DNA of 64,000 nucleotides from Clostridia bacterium. GTDB lineage: Bacteria; Bacillota; Clostridia; Christensenellales; Aristaeellaceae. The DNA is taken from positions 1 through 64,000 of the forward strand of contig JAFRHH010000020.1 of NCBI GenBank assembly GCA_017433405.1. The letters are read 5' to 3'. The translations under genes were made by a program, and so were the position numbers. Of the stretch, positions 17,350 through 26,615 are shown in pieces. Under the pieces are notes generated by a model. It searched no databases. It saw only the letters and a program-made list of their open reading frames with translations, and was not told where the DNA came from. Numbering within the stretch: position 1 is the stretch's first letter; each line of letters starts with the position of its first letter.

Positions 17350-17378
17350 TTGTCAGGAGGGGGAGGGGATGATATAAT
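17350..17378 (+). promoter_or_regulatory. Predicted pyrH promoter
   Basis: TTGTCA (17350-17355) and a perfect TATAAT (17373-17378) are separated by 17 nt. This gives pyrH its own transcript after the tsf terminator. Confidence 0.8.
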
Positions 17379-17436
17379 AAACGGCAGAGCAAGGCGGAAG
17401 CCGCCGCGCAAAAAACACGATACGGGAGGAACGGCG

Positions 17437-18147
17437 ATGGCTGTATATCACCGGATTCTGCTGAAGCTGAGCGGGGAAGCGCTCAAGGCGGAGAATGATC
17501 TGTTTGACTTTGACAAGGTGAATGAAATCGCGGGGATCATCCGGCGGATTCACGAGATGGGCGTCGAGACCGGGATCGTGATCGGGGCCGGAAATATCTG
17601 GCGGGGCCGCCAAGGGCCTTCCGCCCACATGGACGCGGTGACGGCGGACCAGATGGGCATGCTGGGAACGGTGATCAACTGCCTGTGCATGGCGGACGCC
17701 CTGCGAAAGGCCGGGCTGGATGCGGTGGTGCAGTCCGCGGTGGATATGAACCGGTTCGCGGAGCCCTTCAACGCCATGGCGGCCCGGCGGCATCTTTCCG
17801 AGGGCCGGGTGGTGCTGTTTGCCTGCGGGACGGGGAATCCCTTCTTTTCCACGGATTCCGGCGTGGCCCTCCGGGCGGTGGAGATGCAGGTCGACGCGGT
17901 GCTGATGGCCAAGAATATCGACGGGGTGTATACCGCGGATCCGCTGAAGGATCCGTCGGCGACCCTGATCCGGGATATTACCTATACCGAGGCGCTGAAG
18001 CGGGGGCTGAAGGTCATGGACGCGGCCGCCTTCGCCCTGTGCGCCGAAAACGGGGTGCCCATGGTCCGGGTCTTCGGGCTGGACGATCCGGAGAACCTGA
18101 TCCGGGTGCTGGAGGGCGATGCCATGGGCACCTTCGTCCATCCCTGA
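17437..18147 (+). CDS. pyrH: Uridylate kinase
   Basis: The 236-residue protein is UMP kinase of the amino-acid-kinase fold, making UDP from UMP and ATP for nucleic acid and wall sugar synthesis. Motifs include RILLKLSGEAL at the N-terminus, GIVIGAGNIWRGR, FACGTGNPFFSTDSGVALRA and KNIDGVYTADPLKDP. ATG 17437 follows GGGAGGA. The gene stands in its classical place after rpsB-tsf. The frr gene that usually comes next is replaced here by element copy 3 and a histidine kinase gene. Confidence 0.97.
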   Translation: MAVYHRILLKLSGEALKAENDLFDFDKVNEIAGIIRRIHEMGVETGIVIGAGNIWRGRQGPSAHMDAVTADQMGMLGTVINCLCMADALRKAGLDAVVQSAVDMNRFAEPFNAMAARRHLSEGRVVLFACGTGNPFFSTDSGVALRAVEMQVDAVLMAKNIDGVYTADPLKDPSATLIRDITYTEALKRGLKVMDAAAFALCAENGVPMVRVFGLDDPENLIRVLEGDAMGTFVHP

Positions 18148-18180
18148 GCGGGGAGCGAACCCCCGGCGCGGGAGGAAAAA

Positions 18181-18258
18181 ACGTTTTGTCCGCGCGGGAA
18201 CGGCCACGAAAGGCTGATCCGGACAACACGACAGACCTGAAAGGACGTTCGAAGAGGA
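18181..18258 (+). repeat. RBS-bearing dispersed element, copy 3 (divergent)
   Basis: This copy starts with ACGTTTTGTCCGCGCGGGAA and contains ATCCGGACAACACGACAGAC, close to ATCCGGACAGCAT of copy 1. It ends in GACGTTCGAAGAGGAAG before ATG 18265. The inner palindrome is decayed. Confidence 0.6.
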
Positions 18259-18264
18259 AGCACC

Positions 18265-20910
18265 ATGAAGGGGAAGCACAGCGCAACGGTGACGATCGGC
18301 CTGATCGGCGGGATCCTGGTGATGGCGATCCTGGTGCTCGGAACCCTGTGGATGGGGCAGAGCGCCCGGAAGGATACCGGGGAGGCCGTACGGTCCGTCA
18401 GCCTTCTGTATCTGGACGAGCTGGCCGGCAGGCGGGAGCAGGTGGTCGAGGCCAACCTGCAGGAGAAGATCGGCGTTATCCGGACCGCCATCGAGCTGAT
18501 GACGGAGGAGGATCTGAGCGACAAGGCGCATATGGAGGCCTATCAGGCCCACATGAAGCAGCTGTACCGGCTGGATAAGTTCGCCTTCGTGGATGCGGAC
18601 GGGCTGATCTATACCTCCGTCGGAACCCAGGACAACATCGGCGACTACGCCTTCGACTACCGGAGTCTGAAGGAGCCGGAAATCTCCCTGCTGAATCCGG
18701 AATCCCCGGAGCGGAAGGTGGTCATCGCCGTGCCGGTGAAGCTGACATTTCAGGGGAAGACGCTGACGCTCTGCTTCATGGAAATCAGCATGCAGGAGAT
18801 GCTGGCGGGGGTTTCGCTGGAGGCGCAGGAGGGCAGCGCCACCTTCTGCAATCTCTATACCAGCGGGGGCATGGCCCTGAGCAATACGGTACTGGGCGGC
18901 CTGGCCCAGGAGGATAACCTGCTGGAGGCGATGAAGATCGCCGAGTTCGAGGACGGCTATACCTACGAACGCTTCCGGGGCGAGTTCGAAAACGGGCACA
19001 GCGGCGTCGTATCCTTTTCCTACAAGGGGATCCGCGAGTCGCTGAGCTACCGGGCGATCGACGGGACGGACTGGCTGCTGACCTATCTGATCCGGGAAAG
19101 CGTGATCAGCGAGCGGATCAGCTCCGTGTCCAGCGGGATTATCAGCCGCAGCGTGATTCAGTCGGCCGCGACGGTCGTGGTGCTGCTGACGATGTTCCTG
19201 TTCATCCTCTATCAGATCCGGAAAAACATGAGGCTAACGCTGGAGAAGGAGACCGCCGACGCGGAGAACCGGGCGCGGCAGGAGGAGATGGAGCAGCGGC
19301 TGGCGCTGCACGAGGAGGTTGTCGAAAAGAGCCGGCAGCTGCAGGAGGCGCTCAGCGCAGCCGAGAGCGCCAACAGGGCGAAGACCGCCTTCCTGTCCAA
19401 TATGAGCCACGAGATCCGGACGCCGATGAACGCGATCATCGGACTGGACAGCATTGCCTTGAACGACCCGACAATCTCCCCGACGACGCGGGACTATCTC
19501 GAAAAAATCGGCAGCTCGGCCCATCATCTGCTGAGCCTGATCAACGATATCCTGGACATGTCCCGGATCGAGTCCGGGCGCATGACGATCCGGAGCGAGG
19601 AATTTTCCTTCTCGGATCTGATTTCCCAGGTCAACACCATGATCGGCGGCCAGTGCCAGGATAAGAAGCTGCGCTACAGCTGCCAGATCAGAGGGCAGGT
19701 CGACGACGCCTATATCGGCGACGGCGTGAAGCTGCGCCAGGTGCTGATCAACATGCTGGGCAACTCGGTCAAGTTCACCCCCGAGGGCGGCGAGGTGACC
19801 TTCCTGATCGAGGAGGCCGTCCGGCTGGAGGACAAGACGACCCTCCGCTTCGTGATCCGGGATACGGGCATCGGCATGAGCGAGGAATTCCTGCCCCATC
19901 TGTTCGACACCTTCGCCCAGGAGGATTCCTCCAGCACCAGCCGCTACGGCAGCACGGGCCTGGGCATGGCGATCACCAAAAGCATCATCGAACTGATGAA
20001 CGGCCAGATCGCGGTGCAGAGCAAAAAGGGCGAGGGGACGACCTTCACGGTGACGCTGACGCTGAAGCGGGCCGGCGCGCAGCCGTCGCAGGACGAGATC
20101 GAGCTGAGGCCGGGCGAGATGCACGTGCTGGTCGTCGACGACGACCCTGTGGACTGCGAGCACGCGAAGGTCGTGCTGGGCCAGGTGGGCGTCCACTGCG
20201 AGACCGCCTCCTCCGGCGAGGAGAGTATCGGCATGATTCAGGTGCGCCACGCCCGCCGGGAGGATTACGATCTGGTGCTGGTGGACTGGCGGATGCCGGG
20301 AATGGACGGCGTGGAAACGGCCCGGAAGATCCGGGAGATCGTGGGGCAGGAGATGCCCATCATCATCCTGACGGCCTACAGCTGGGAGGAGATTGAACAG
20401 GAGGCCCGGGAGGCCGGGGTGGATTCCTTTGTATCCAAGCCCCTGTTCGCGGGGAACGTCATGGACCGCTTCCGGGACTGCTTCCGGCGGAAGCACCAAA
20501 GCCTGCTGGAGCGGACCTGCGACCTGAAGGGGCGCAGGGTGCTGCTGGCGGAGGACGTGTCGGTCAACGCCGAAATCCTGATGATGGTGCTCAGCATGCG
20601 GGAGATGGAGGCGGAGCTGGCGGAGAACGGACGGATCGCCGTGGAGAAGTTTGCCGCCCATGAGCCGGGCTATTACGACGCGATCCTGATGGATATGCGG
20701 ATGCCGGAGATGGACGGGCTGGAGGCCACGCGGATCATCCGCGCCATGGACAGGGAGGACGCGAGGACGATTCCGATGATCGCGCTGACGGCCAACGCCT
20801 TCGATGAGGACGTTCAGCGCAGCATGCAGGCAGGGCTGAACGCGCATCTGAGCAAGCCGGTGGATCCGGAGCTGCTCTTCAGCACCCTGGAGCATCTGAT
20901 CAGGCCCTGA
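18265..20910 (+). CDS. Hybrid sensor histidine kinase with two receiver domains
   Basis: The 881-residue protein begins with a membrane helix (about 8-32), an extracytoplasmic sensor region (about 35-290) and a second helix (about 293-318). A coiled coil leads to a HisKA domain with the phospho-acceptor His382 in NMSHEIRTPMNAI, then a HATPase domain with RDTGIGMS and STGLGMAI. Two receiver domains follow, with phospho-accepting Asp674 (VDWRMPG) and Asp810 (MDMRMPE) and Lys in SKP. No output domain or separate response regulator is nearby, so signalling probably runs through another protein. ATG 18265 follows the GAGGAAG of element copy 3. Confidence 0.93.
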   Translation: MKGKHSATVTIGLIGGILVMAILVLGTLWMGQSARKDTGEAVRSVSLLYLDELAGRREQVVEANLQEKIGVIRTAIELMTEEDLSDKAHMEAYQAHMKQLYRLDKFAFVDADGLIYTSVGTQDNIGDYAFDYRSLKEPEISLLNPESPERKVVIAVPVKLTFQGKTLTLCFMEISMQEMLAGVSLEAQEGSATFCNLYTSGGMALSNTVLGGLAQEDNLLEAMKIAEFEDGYTYERFRGEFENGHSGVVSFSYKGIRESLSYRAIDGTDWLLTYLIRESVISERISSVSSGIISRSVIQSAATVVVLLTMFLFILYQIRKNMRLTLEKETADAENRARQEEMEQRLALHEEVVEKSRQLQEALSAAESANRAKTAFLSNMSHEIRTPMNAIIGLDSIALNDPTISPTTRDYLEKIGSSAHHLLSLINDILDMSRIESGRMTIRSEEFSFSDLISQVNTMIGGQCQDKKLRYSCQIRGQVDDAYIGDGVKLRQVLINMLGNSVKFTPEGGEVTFLIEEAVRLEDKTTLRFVIRDTGIGMSEEFLPHLFDTFAQEDSSSTSRYGSTGLGMAITKSIIELMNGQIAVQSKKGEGTTFTVTLTLKRAGAQPSQDEIELRPGEMHVLVVDDDPVDCEHAKVVLGQVGVHCETASSGEESIGMIQVRHARREDYDLVLVDWRMPGMDGVETARKIREIVGQEMPIIILTAYSWEEIEQEAREAGVDSFVSKPLFAGNVMDRFRDCFRRKHQSLLERTCDLKGRRVLLAEDVSVNAEILMMVLSMREMEAELAENGRIAVEKFAAHEPGYYDAILMDMRMPEMDGLEATRIIRAMDREDARTIPMIALTANAFDEDVQRSMQAGLNAHLSKPVDPELLFSTLEHLIRP

Positions 20911-20929
20911 AAGCGGGGCGACGGAACCC

Positions 20930-20959
20930 TTGACAAGTCAACGGAAAAGGGAATAAAAT
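20930..20959 (+). promoter_or_regulatory. Predicted prfC promoter
   Basis: A consensus TTGACA (20930-20935) and TAAAAT (20954-20959) are separated by 18 nt. Confidence 0.8.
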
Positions 20960-20970
20960 GGATCGTTGTG

Positions 20971-20996
20971 TGCGCGGGGCCTCTAGGCTCCGCGCA
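20971..20996 (+). promoter_or_regulatory. Hairpin in the prfC leader
   Basis: TGCGCGGGGCCT and AGGCTCCGCGCA can pair along 12 positions with one G-T pair, directly after the promoter and 48 bp before the start. No T-run follows, so it is not a normal terminator and would sit in the 5' UTR. Confidence 0.6.
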
Positions 20997-21044
20997 GACG
21001 CGGTTTGACTGAAACCGAACCGGCCCGAAGAATGGAGGAAACGC

Positions 21045-22661
21045 ATGCTGCCAGCCCAGGATACCCCGGAATACCGCGCCCTTCTGCACGAGCAGGTGGA
21101 GAAGCGCCGAACCTTCGCCATCATCTCCCATCCGGACGCGGGCAAGACCACCCTGACGGAGAAGCTGCTGCTCTACGGCGGCGCCATCCGCAGCGCCGGC
21201 AGCGTCAAGGCCCGGAAGACGGATAAGCACGCCACCTCCGACTGGATGGAGATCGAGAAGCAGCGCGGCATCTCCGTGACCAGCTCCGCCATGCAGTTCA
21301 TCTATGACGGCTACCGGATCAATATCCTCGATACCCCCGGGCATCAGGATTTCTCGGAGGATACCTACCGGGTGCTGGTGGCGGCGGACGCGGCGGTGAT
21401 GCTGCTGGACGCGGCCAAGGGCGTCGAGGCCCAGACCATCAAGCTCTTTAAGGTCTGCCGGATGCGGAATATCCCGATCTTCACCTTCGTCAACAAGATG
21501 GACCGGGCGGCCAAGGATCCCTTCGCCCTGATGGAGGAGCTGGAGCAGGTGCTCGGGATTCGCTCCTGCCCGATCAACTGGCCCATCGGCGTCGATGGGG
21601 ATTTCCAGGGCGTGTATCACCGGGACACCCGGACGGTGGAGCTCTATACCGGCGGGGACCACGGAAAGAAGCGGGTCGAGAAGACCGATGTGTCCGTGGA
21701 CGATCCGGAGCTGAACGCGGTGCTGGAAAAGCATTATACGGACCGGCTGCGGGAGGAGATCGAGCTGCTGGACGAGGCGGGGGACGCCTTCGACCTGGAG
21801 AAGGTCCGGCGCGGGGAGCTGACCCCGATGTTCTTCGGCTCCGCGGTCACGAACTTCGGCGTCGAGCCCTTCCTGGACCGGTTCCTGTCCTTTACGCCGC
21901 CACCCCTGCCGCGGGAGAGCGACGGAGGGCTGATTCAGCCGGAGGAGCCCTGGTTTTCCGGATTCATCTTCAAGATTCAGGCGAACATGAACCCGGCTCA
22001 CCGGGACCGGCTCGCCTTCATGCGGATCGTCTCCGGCGCCTTTGAAAAGGGCATGGAGGTCTGGCATTCCGGCACGGGGAAGACCGTCGCCCTCAAGCAG
22101 CCCCAGCAGTTCATGGCGGACGAGCGGGAGGCGGTCGAGGAGGCCTGGGCCGGGGATATTATCGGGCTCTTCGATCCCGGAATCTATCGGCTGGGGGACA
22201 CCCTCTCCGGCGGGCCGAAGCTGCACTACGCGAACATACCGGTCTTCGCCCCGGAGTTCTTCAACCGGGTCCGTCCGCTGGACAGCATGAAGCGCAAGCA
22301 GTTTCAGAAGGGGATCAGCCAGCTGGCCGAGGAGGGCGCGATTCAGACCTTTATCCGGACGGAGACGGGGCGCGAGGAGTTCATGGTCGGCGTGGTCGGC
22401 GTGCTGCAGTTCGAGGTGCTGGAGCACCGGCTGCGGACGGAATACCAGACGGAGATCGTAATGGAGGGCATGCCCTTCCGCTATGTCCGCTGGGTGGAAA
22501 AGACGCCGAAGCCCGTCGAGGAGCTGAAGCTGACTTCCACCTCCGGCCGGGCGAAGGACAGCCGGGGACGGGATGTGCTTCTGTTTGAGAACGAATGGAG
22601 CATCCGCCTGGCCTGCGAAAACAACGAGGGCCTGACCCTGCGGGAAACCGCGGACCGGTAA
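21045..22661 (+). CDS. prfC: Peptide chain release factor 3
   Basis: The 538-residue protein is RF3, the GTPase that removes RF1 or RF2 from the ribosome after termination. The G motifs are intact: SHPDAGKTTLTEKLL, a switch region with QRGISVTSSAMQF, DTPGHQDFSEDTYR, and NKMDR. The C-terminal half carries the beta-barrel and the domain-3 signature PQQFMADEREAVEEAWAGDI. ATG 21045 follows ATGGAGGAA. It has its own promoter and leader hairpin and precedes typA by 76 bp. Confidence 0.97.
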   Translation: MLPAQDTPEYRALLHEQVEKRRTFAIISHPDAGKTTLTEKLLLYGGAIRSAGSVKARKTDKHATSDWMEIEKQRGISVTSSAMQFIYDGYRINILDTPGHQDFSEDTYRVLVAADAAVMLLDAAKGVEAQTIKLFKVCRMRNIPIFTFVNKMDRAAKDPFALMEELEQVLGIRSCPINWPIGVDGDFQGVYHRDTRTVELYTGGDHGKKRVEKTDVSVDDPELNAVLEKHYTDRLREEIELLDEAGDAFDLEKVRRGELTPMFFGSAVTNFGVEPFLDRFLSFTPPPLPRESDGGLIQPEEPWFSGFIFKIQANMNPAHRDRLAFMRIVSGAFEKGMEVWHSGTGKTVALKQPQQFMADEREAVEEAWAGDIIGLFDPGIYRLGDTLSGGPKLHYANIPVFAPEFFNRVRPLDSMKRKQFQKGISQLAEEGAIQTFIRTETGREEFMVGVVGVLQFEVLEHRLRTEYQTEIVMEGMPFRYVRWVEKTPKPVEELKLTSTSGRAKDSRGRDVLLFENEWSIRLACENNEGLTLRETADR

Positions 22662-22679
22662 GGCCGGGACAGGCGGGGA

Positions 22680-22725
22680 ACATCCGGACAGAACAGCAGA
22701 CGTGAACTGCCGTTTACAGAGGAGG
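22680..22725 (+). repeat. RBS-bearing dispersed element, copy 4 (3' half)
   Basis: Only the 3' half is kept: CATCCGGACAG, GCAGACGTGAACTGCCGTTT and ACAGAGGAGG. It supplies the ribosome site of typA, 12 nt before ATG 22738, a rather long spacing. Confidence 0.75.
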
Positions 22726-22737
22726 AAAAACCGAAAG

Positions 22738-24564
22738 ATGATTCGGGAAGACATACGGAATATCGCGATTATCGCCCATGTTGATCATGGCAAGACGACC
22801 CTGGTGGATCAGATGCTCAAGCAGGGCGGCGTCTACCGGGAAAACCAGCAGACGGTGGACCGGGTCATGGACTCGAACGATCTGGAGCGGGAGCGGGGCA
22901 TTACGATCCTGAGCAAGAATACCGCCGTGCACTATCTGAACCATAAGATCAACATCGTCGATACCCCCGGGCACGCGGACTTCGGCGGCGAGGTGGAACG
23001 GGTGCTGAAGATGGTGGACGGAGTGCTCCTGCTGGTGGACAGCTTCGAGGGCCCCATGCCCCAGACCCGGTTCGTTTTGAAGAAGGCACTGGAGCTGAAG
23101 CTGAAGGTGCTGATCGTGATCAACAAGGTGGACCGGCCGGACGCCCGATGTGACGAGGTGGTCAACGAGATCCTGGATCTGCTGATCGACCTGGACGCAG
23201 ACGAGAGCACCATCGAAAACCCGATTCTCTACGTTTCCGCCCGGAAGGGAACCGCGACCCTGGATCTGGAAAAGCCCGGGGAGGATCTGCGGCCCCTGTT
23301 CGACGCGATTCTGAAATACATTCCCGCCCCGGAGGGCGACGCGGAGGGCCCGGCCCAGGTGCTGATCTCCACCATCGACTACAGCGAATATGTGGGCCGG
23401 ATCGGCGTGGGCCGCGTGGTTCGCGGGACATTTACCGAGGGCATGAACGTGGTGCACACCAACCTGGAGACCGGGGCGGTGAGCCCGGTCTGGCGGCTGG
23501 GCGGCCTGTTCCAGTACGACGGCCTGAAGCGGGTAAACGCCACCGAGGTCGGCATGGGGGATATCGTGGCGCTCTACGGCGCGGAGGACCTCTCCATCGG
23601 GGACACGGTCTGCGCGCCGGAGAAGGTCGAAGGTCTGCCCTTCGTCAAGATCAGCGAGCCGACGGTGACCATGACCTTCTCGGTCAACGACAGCCCCTTC
23701 GCTGGCCGGGAGGGACAGTATGTCACGAGCCGCCACCTGCGGGCGAGGCTGATGCGGGAGCTGCAGACGGACGTGAGCCTGCGGGTTAACGATACCCAGA
23801 GCACCGACTCCTTCGAGGTCTGCGGCCGGGGCGAGCTGCACCTGTCCATCCTGATCGAGAACATGCGGCGGCAGGGCTATGAGTTCGCCGTCAGCAAGCC
23901 CCAGGTGATCTATAAGGTGATCGACGGGGTGAAGTGCGAGCCGGTGGAACGGCTGATCGTGGATACGCCCCAGGCCTCCGCGGGCGCAGTGATCGAAAAG
24001 ATCGGCCGCCGCCGGGGAACCCTCGAGCATATGAGCGGCAGCGACCGGGTCCGGATGGAATTTCTGGTTCCCTCCCGGGGCCTGTTCGGCTATCGCAGCG
24101 AATTCATGACCGATACCCGGGGCGAGGGCATCATGAGCTCCGTCTTCGAGCGGTATGAGCCGGTGAAGGGGGACATTCCCCACCGGAACGCCGGCGCCCT
24201 GATCTGCTTCGAGACCGGGGTCAGCACCAGCTACGGCCTGTTCTATTCCCAGGAGCGGGGCACCCTGTTTATCGGGGCCGGCGAAAACGTCTATATGGGC
24301 CAGATCTGCGGCCAGAACGCGCGGCCGGGGGATCTGGTAGTGAACGTGTGCAAGCAGAAGCATGTGACCAATATGCGCAACGCTTCCGCCTCGGAGGACG
24401 CCATGCGTCTGATCTCCGTCCATCCCCTGACGCTGGAGGAATGCCTGGAGTTTATCGACGACGACGAGCTGCTGGAGATCACGCCGAAGAATCTGCGCAT
24501 GCGCAAACGGCAGCTGGATCACTCCCTGCGGGCCAAGGCCCGAAGCCGGGGCGAGGAAGCCTGA
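22738..24564 (+). CDS. typA: Ribosome-associated GTPase TypA/BipA
   Basis: The 608-residue protein is TypA/BipA, a translational GTPase related to EF-G that helps 50S assembly and growth under stress. G motifs are visible: [16 protein letters not shown] (12-27), [27 protein letters not shown] and NKVDRPDA. The C-terminal domain holds [12 protein letters not shown] and the family-typical end with [17 protein letters not shown] and [10 protein letters not shown]. Length is normal for the family. The start follows element copy 4. The gene converges with the exported protein gene at 24576, leaving only 11 bp. Confidence 0.97.
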   Translation: MIREDIRNIAIIAHVDHGKTTLVDQMLKQGGVYRENQQTVDRVMDSNDLERERGITILSKNTAVHYLNHKINIVDTPGHADFGGEVERVLKMVDGVLLLVDSFEGPMPQTRFVLKKALELKLKVLIVINKVDRPDARCDEVVNEILDLLIDLDADESTIENPILYVSARKGTATLDLEKPGEDLRPLFDAILKYIPAPEGDAEGPAQVLISTIDYSEYVGRIGVGRVVRGTFTEGMNVVHTNLETGAVSPVWRLGGLFQYDGLKRVNATEVGMGDIVALYGAEDLSIGDTVCAPEKVEGLPFVKISEPTVTMTFSVNDSPFAGREGQYVTSRHLRARLMRELQTDVSLRVNDTQSTDSFEVCGRGELHLSILIENMRRQGYEFAVSKPQVIYKVIDGVKCEPVERLIVDTPQASAGAVIEKIGRRRGTLEHMSGSDRVRMEFLVPSRGLFGYRSEFMTDTRGEGIMSSVFERYEPVKGDIPHRNAGALICFETGVSTSYGLFYSQERGTLFIGAGENVYMGQICGQNARPGDLVVNVCKQKHVTNMRNASASEDAMRLISVHPLTLEECLEFIDDDELLEITPKNLRMRKRQLDHSLRAKARSRGEEA

Positions 24565-24575
24565 GCCGCAGAGAA

Positions 24576-25883
24576 TCAGAAAGTGTCCGGGCTTGTCAGA
24601 TGACCCATCAGCACATAGCACCAGGTCCCTGAGAAGGTGATCTGCAGCGCGCTTCCTGCGTCATCCCGCCAGAGCCAGGAATAGCCGTTAAACTGACCGG
24701 GCCCGAAAAAAGGCTCCAGACTGGCAGCCAGTTTGGCCACCGCCTCATCCCCGCCCCTGACCTTTTCCAGGGTAAACCGAAGGGCGAAAAGGCCGCCTGC
24801 ATCGCTGCAATCCAGATTTACGGACTCAATGGGATATCCTCCGAAGGTTTTTCGGATTCCATGGCTGTTTGCGTACAGGGTGAAGGACTGAATCCGGGGA
24901 CTCTGGGTGAAATTCGACAGGATCTGTCCGTTCTTTTCATAGAGATAGAGGGCGCCGTCGGATAGCCAGCTGCGATAATTCGCCGCTTTTGCAGGGTTAA
25001 AAATCCCGGCCAGGGCCAGCGCCGACATGGTATCCTCCAGATTCGTCCCCCAGGGAAGGCCCGGAAACTGAATGTTCCCCGCTTTCAGCATTTCCAGGAT
25101 ATCCTTTGCGCTGCTTTCCGGCGCGGGGGTAGGCAGCGCCGCCGGTTCCGGGGTCGGCGTGGGGGAGGCGGTGGGCACCGGCGTCGGCCTGCGGGTAGGC
25201 CGGGGTTCCGGCGTAAGCTCGACCGCCATCCCGGTGGCATTGACCAGCTCCACCGCGTTCAGCAGGCCGTAATGGAATTCGCTGGTGCTGTAGAAAAGGC
25301 CCGTATTGCCGCTTCCGATCCAGAGGTTTCCATCCCGGCTGTTTTCATCATGAACGAAGTAGGCGGGCCTGCCGTACATTTCCTTCAGCTGATCCGTTGC
25401 GTCCAGATCGCTGACCATCAGGCTGACGGTCGCGCTGACCAGCCTGGTCCGCTGCCCGTCGAAGGTATACAAAAGCGCGATATTGTGCACCCGATGTCCC
25501 ATCCATTCGGAAATGACGTCGCTGGACATCAGATGAATCTGAACGATATTGGTTCCCTCTTCCTCGCGGGAAAACCGATATCGTCCGTCGTCTGTGGGGA
25601 CAAACGCATCATAGCTGAAGCCTGATCCTTTCTGCATCATCCTCTGGTAAAAAGAGAGCCGTCCGACGGCCGTATCGATTTTATCCTTTCCTTTTTCCCC
25701 GATGATTCCCTGCTCCAGCAGCAGCCTCTCCGCGGTTGCCATATCGGAAAGCCAGGGAATCCCCGCGAAGGTGATCTCCTTTTCATAAGCCCGCGCGGCG
25801 CTGAACCCCAAAGGGGACACGCCACTCAGAGCCAGGAAAAGAACCAGGAAAAAAACTGACAGACGCCGCATGTTCTTTCTCAA
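24576..25883 (-). CDS. Exported protein with two related domains and a Pro/Thr linker
   Basis: The 435-residue product has a signal peptide (about 1-32). Two related domains follow. The first begins ITFAGIPWLSDMATAERLL (about 36) and the second IQFPGLPWGTNLEDTMSAL (about 273), each with a GxPW motif. A linker of PTP and PTPEP repeats (about 226-260) joins them. The start is TTG 25883, with AAGGAG 9 nt upstream; an ATG four codons later is too far from it. It is probably a two-domain extracellular or wall-attached protein. I do not recognise the family. Confidence 0.7.
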   Translation of the reverse strand: MRKNMRRLSVFFLVLFLALSGVSPLGFSAARAYEKEITFAGIPWLSDMATAERLLLEQGIIGEKGKDKIDTAVGRLSFYQRMMQKGSGFSYDAFVPTDDGRYRFSREEEGTNIVQIHLMSSDVISEWMGHRVHNIALLYTFDGQRTRLVSATVSLMVSDLDATDQLKEMYGRPAYFVHDENSRDGNLWIGSGNTGLFYSTSEFHYGLLNAVELVNATGMAVELTPEPRPTRRPTPVPTASPTPTPEPAALPTPAPESSAKDILEMLKAGNIQFPGLPWGTNLEDTMSALALAGIFNPAKAANYRSWLSDGALYLYEKNGQILSNFTQSPRIQSFTLYANSHGIRKTFGGYPIESVNLDCSDAGGLFALRFTLEKVRGGDEAVAKLAASLEPFFGPGQFNGYSWLWRDDAGSALQITFSGTWCYVLMGHLTSPDTF

Positions 25884-26203
25884 CGTGAATCACTCCTTCA
25901 GGTTTCCTTTTTTTCATTTTTTATCATAAAACCTCCCGGGAAGCAATAGGCCCGCCCTCGGCCGCGGGATCAGTTTCAGATCAGGTCGGGTTCCGAACCC
26001 GGGGACGGTCCGCCGGGCTTCGAAGCGGCTCACTCAGATCATCAAATCCGGCAGGGGAAAAACGATCTTGATTTCAAAGGATGATTCGCCATACAATAGA
26101 GCTGTCAGATTCCTGTAACGCGCTTCGCTTTACGGGGCGGCGGGAAAGTCGGAAGACGAATGAAAAACGACCATTTCATATGCCGAGACAGGAGGGAAAA
26201 ACG
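25884..26203. other. Gap between divergent exported-protein and zinc-ribbon genes
   Basis: This 320-bp stretch holds the upstream region of the minus-strand gene, a 15-nt palindrome CGGGTTCCGAACCCG at 25987-26001, and a promoter at 26068-26097 for the plus-strand gene. I see no further gene. Confidence 0.5.
26068..26097 (+). promoter_or_regulatory. Predicted promoter of the zinc-ribbon gene
   Basis: TTGATT (26068-26073) and TACAAT (26092-26097) are separated by 18 nt. Confidence 0.6.
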
Positions 26204-26479
26204 ATGCAGGTATGTCCGGACTGCGGGAGATTTTACGATGATTCCATCTTTGCGAGCTGTCCTTTTTGCGAGGGAATCCTTGGGGATGGGGAACCGGGGG
26301 ACCTGGATGATCCCGACTGGGAGTTTGTCTACGATGAGGAGAATAACCCGGTCGCCTGCCCGTCCTGCGGGGCCCCGGATCTGAGGTATTACGACGGAAT
26401 GGGCCGATGCGTGGAATGCGGCATGTCCTTCACGGATGAGGATATCGAGGACGAGGTTGGCCCGTGGAGCCATTTCTGA
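26204..26479 (+). CDS. Small double zinc-ribbon protein
   Basis: The 91-residue product has two zinc-ribbon units. CPDC and CPFC lie about residues 4-25, and CPSC and CVEC about 50-75, with an acidic segment between them (GEPGDLDDPDWEFVYDEE). ATG 26204 follows GGAGGG; the longer frame upstream has no ribosome site. It is cytoplasmic and probably binds nucleic acid or protein. Its leader shares an 18-nt block with that of the next gene. Confidence 0.7.
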   Translation: MQVCPDCGRFYDDSIFASCPFCEGILGDGEPGDLDDPDWEFVYDEENNPVACPSCGAPDLRYYDGMGRCVECGMSFTDEDIEDEVGPWSHF

Positions 26480-26615
26480 CGGATCAGCTGAGGCCGCGGG
26501 GGATACACAGGGAATATTTTTATAAGGCGGGGAACCATCGGCGGTTTTCGTTCGTATATATTGATGAGGCTGCCGAAAAGGGCAGCCTGATGAAAGAGAC
26601 AGGAGGGAAAAACCT

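Noticed and set aside
17233..17436. Possible small gene between tsf and pyrH
   Set aside because: Open frames lack ribosome sites and follow the direct repeats; no protein-like pattern was seen.
20814..22754. 646-codon minus-strand ORF over prfC
   Set aside because: prfC is unmistakable in the other strand; the ORF is a shadow caused by codon bias.
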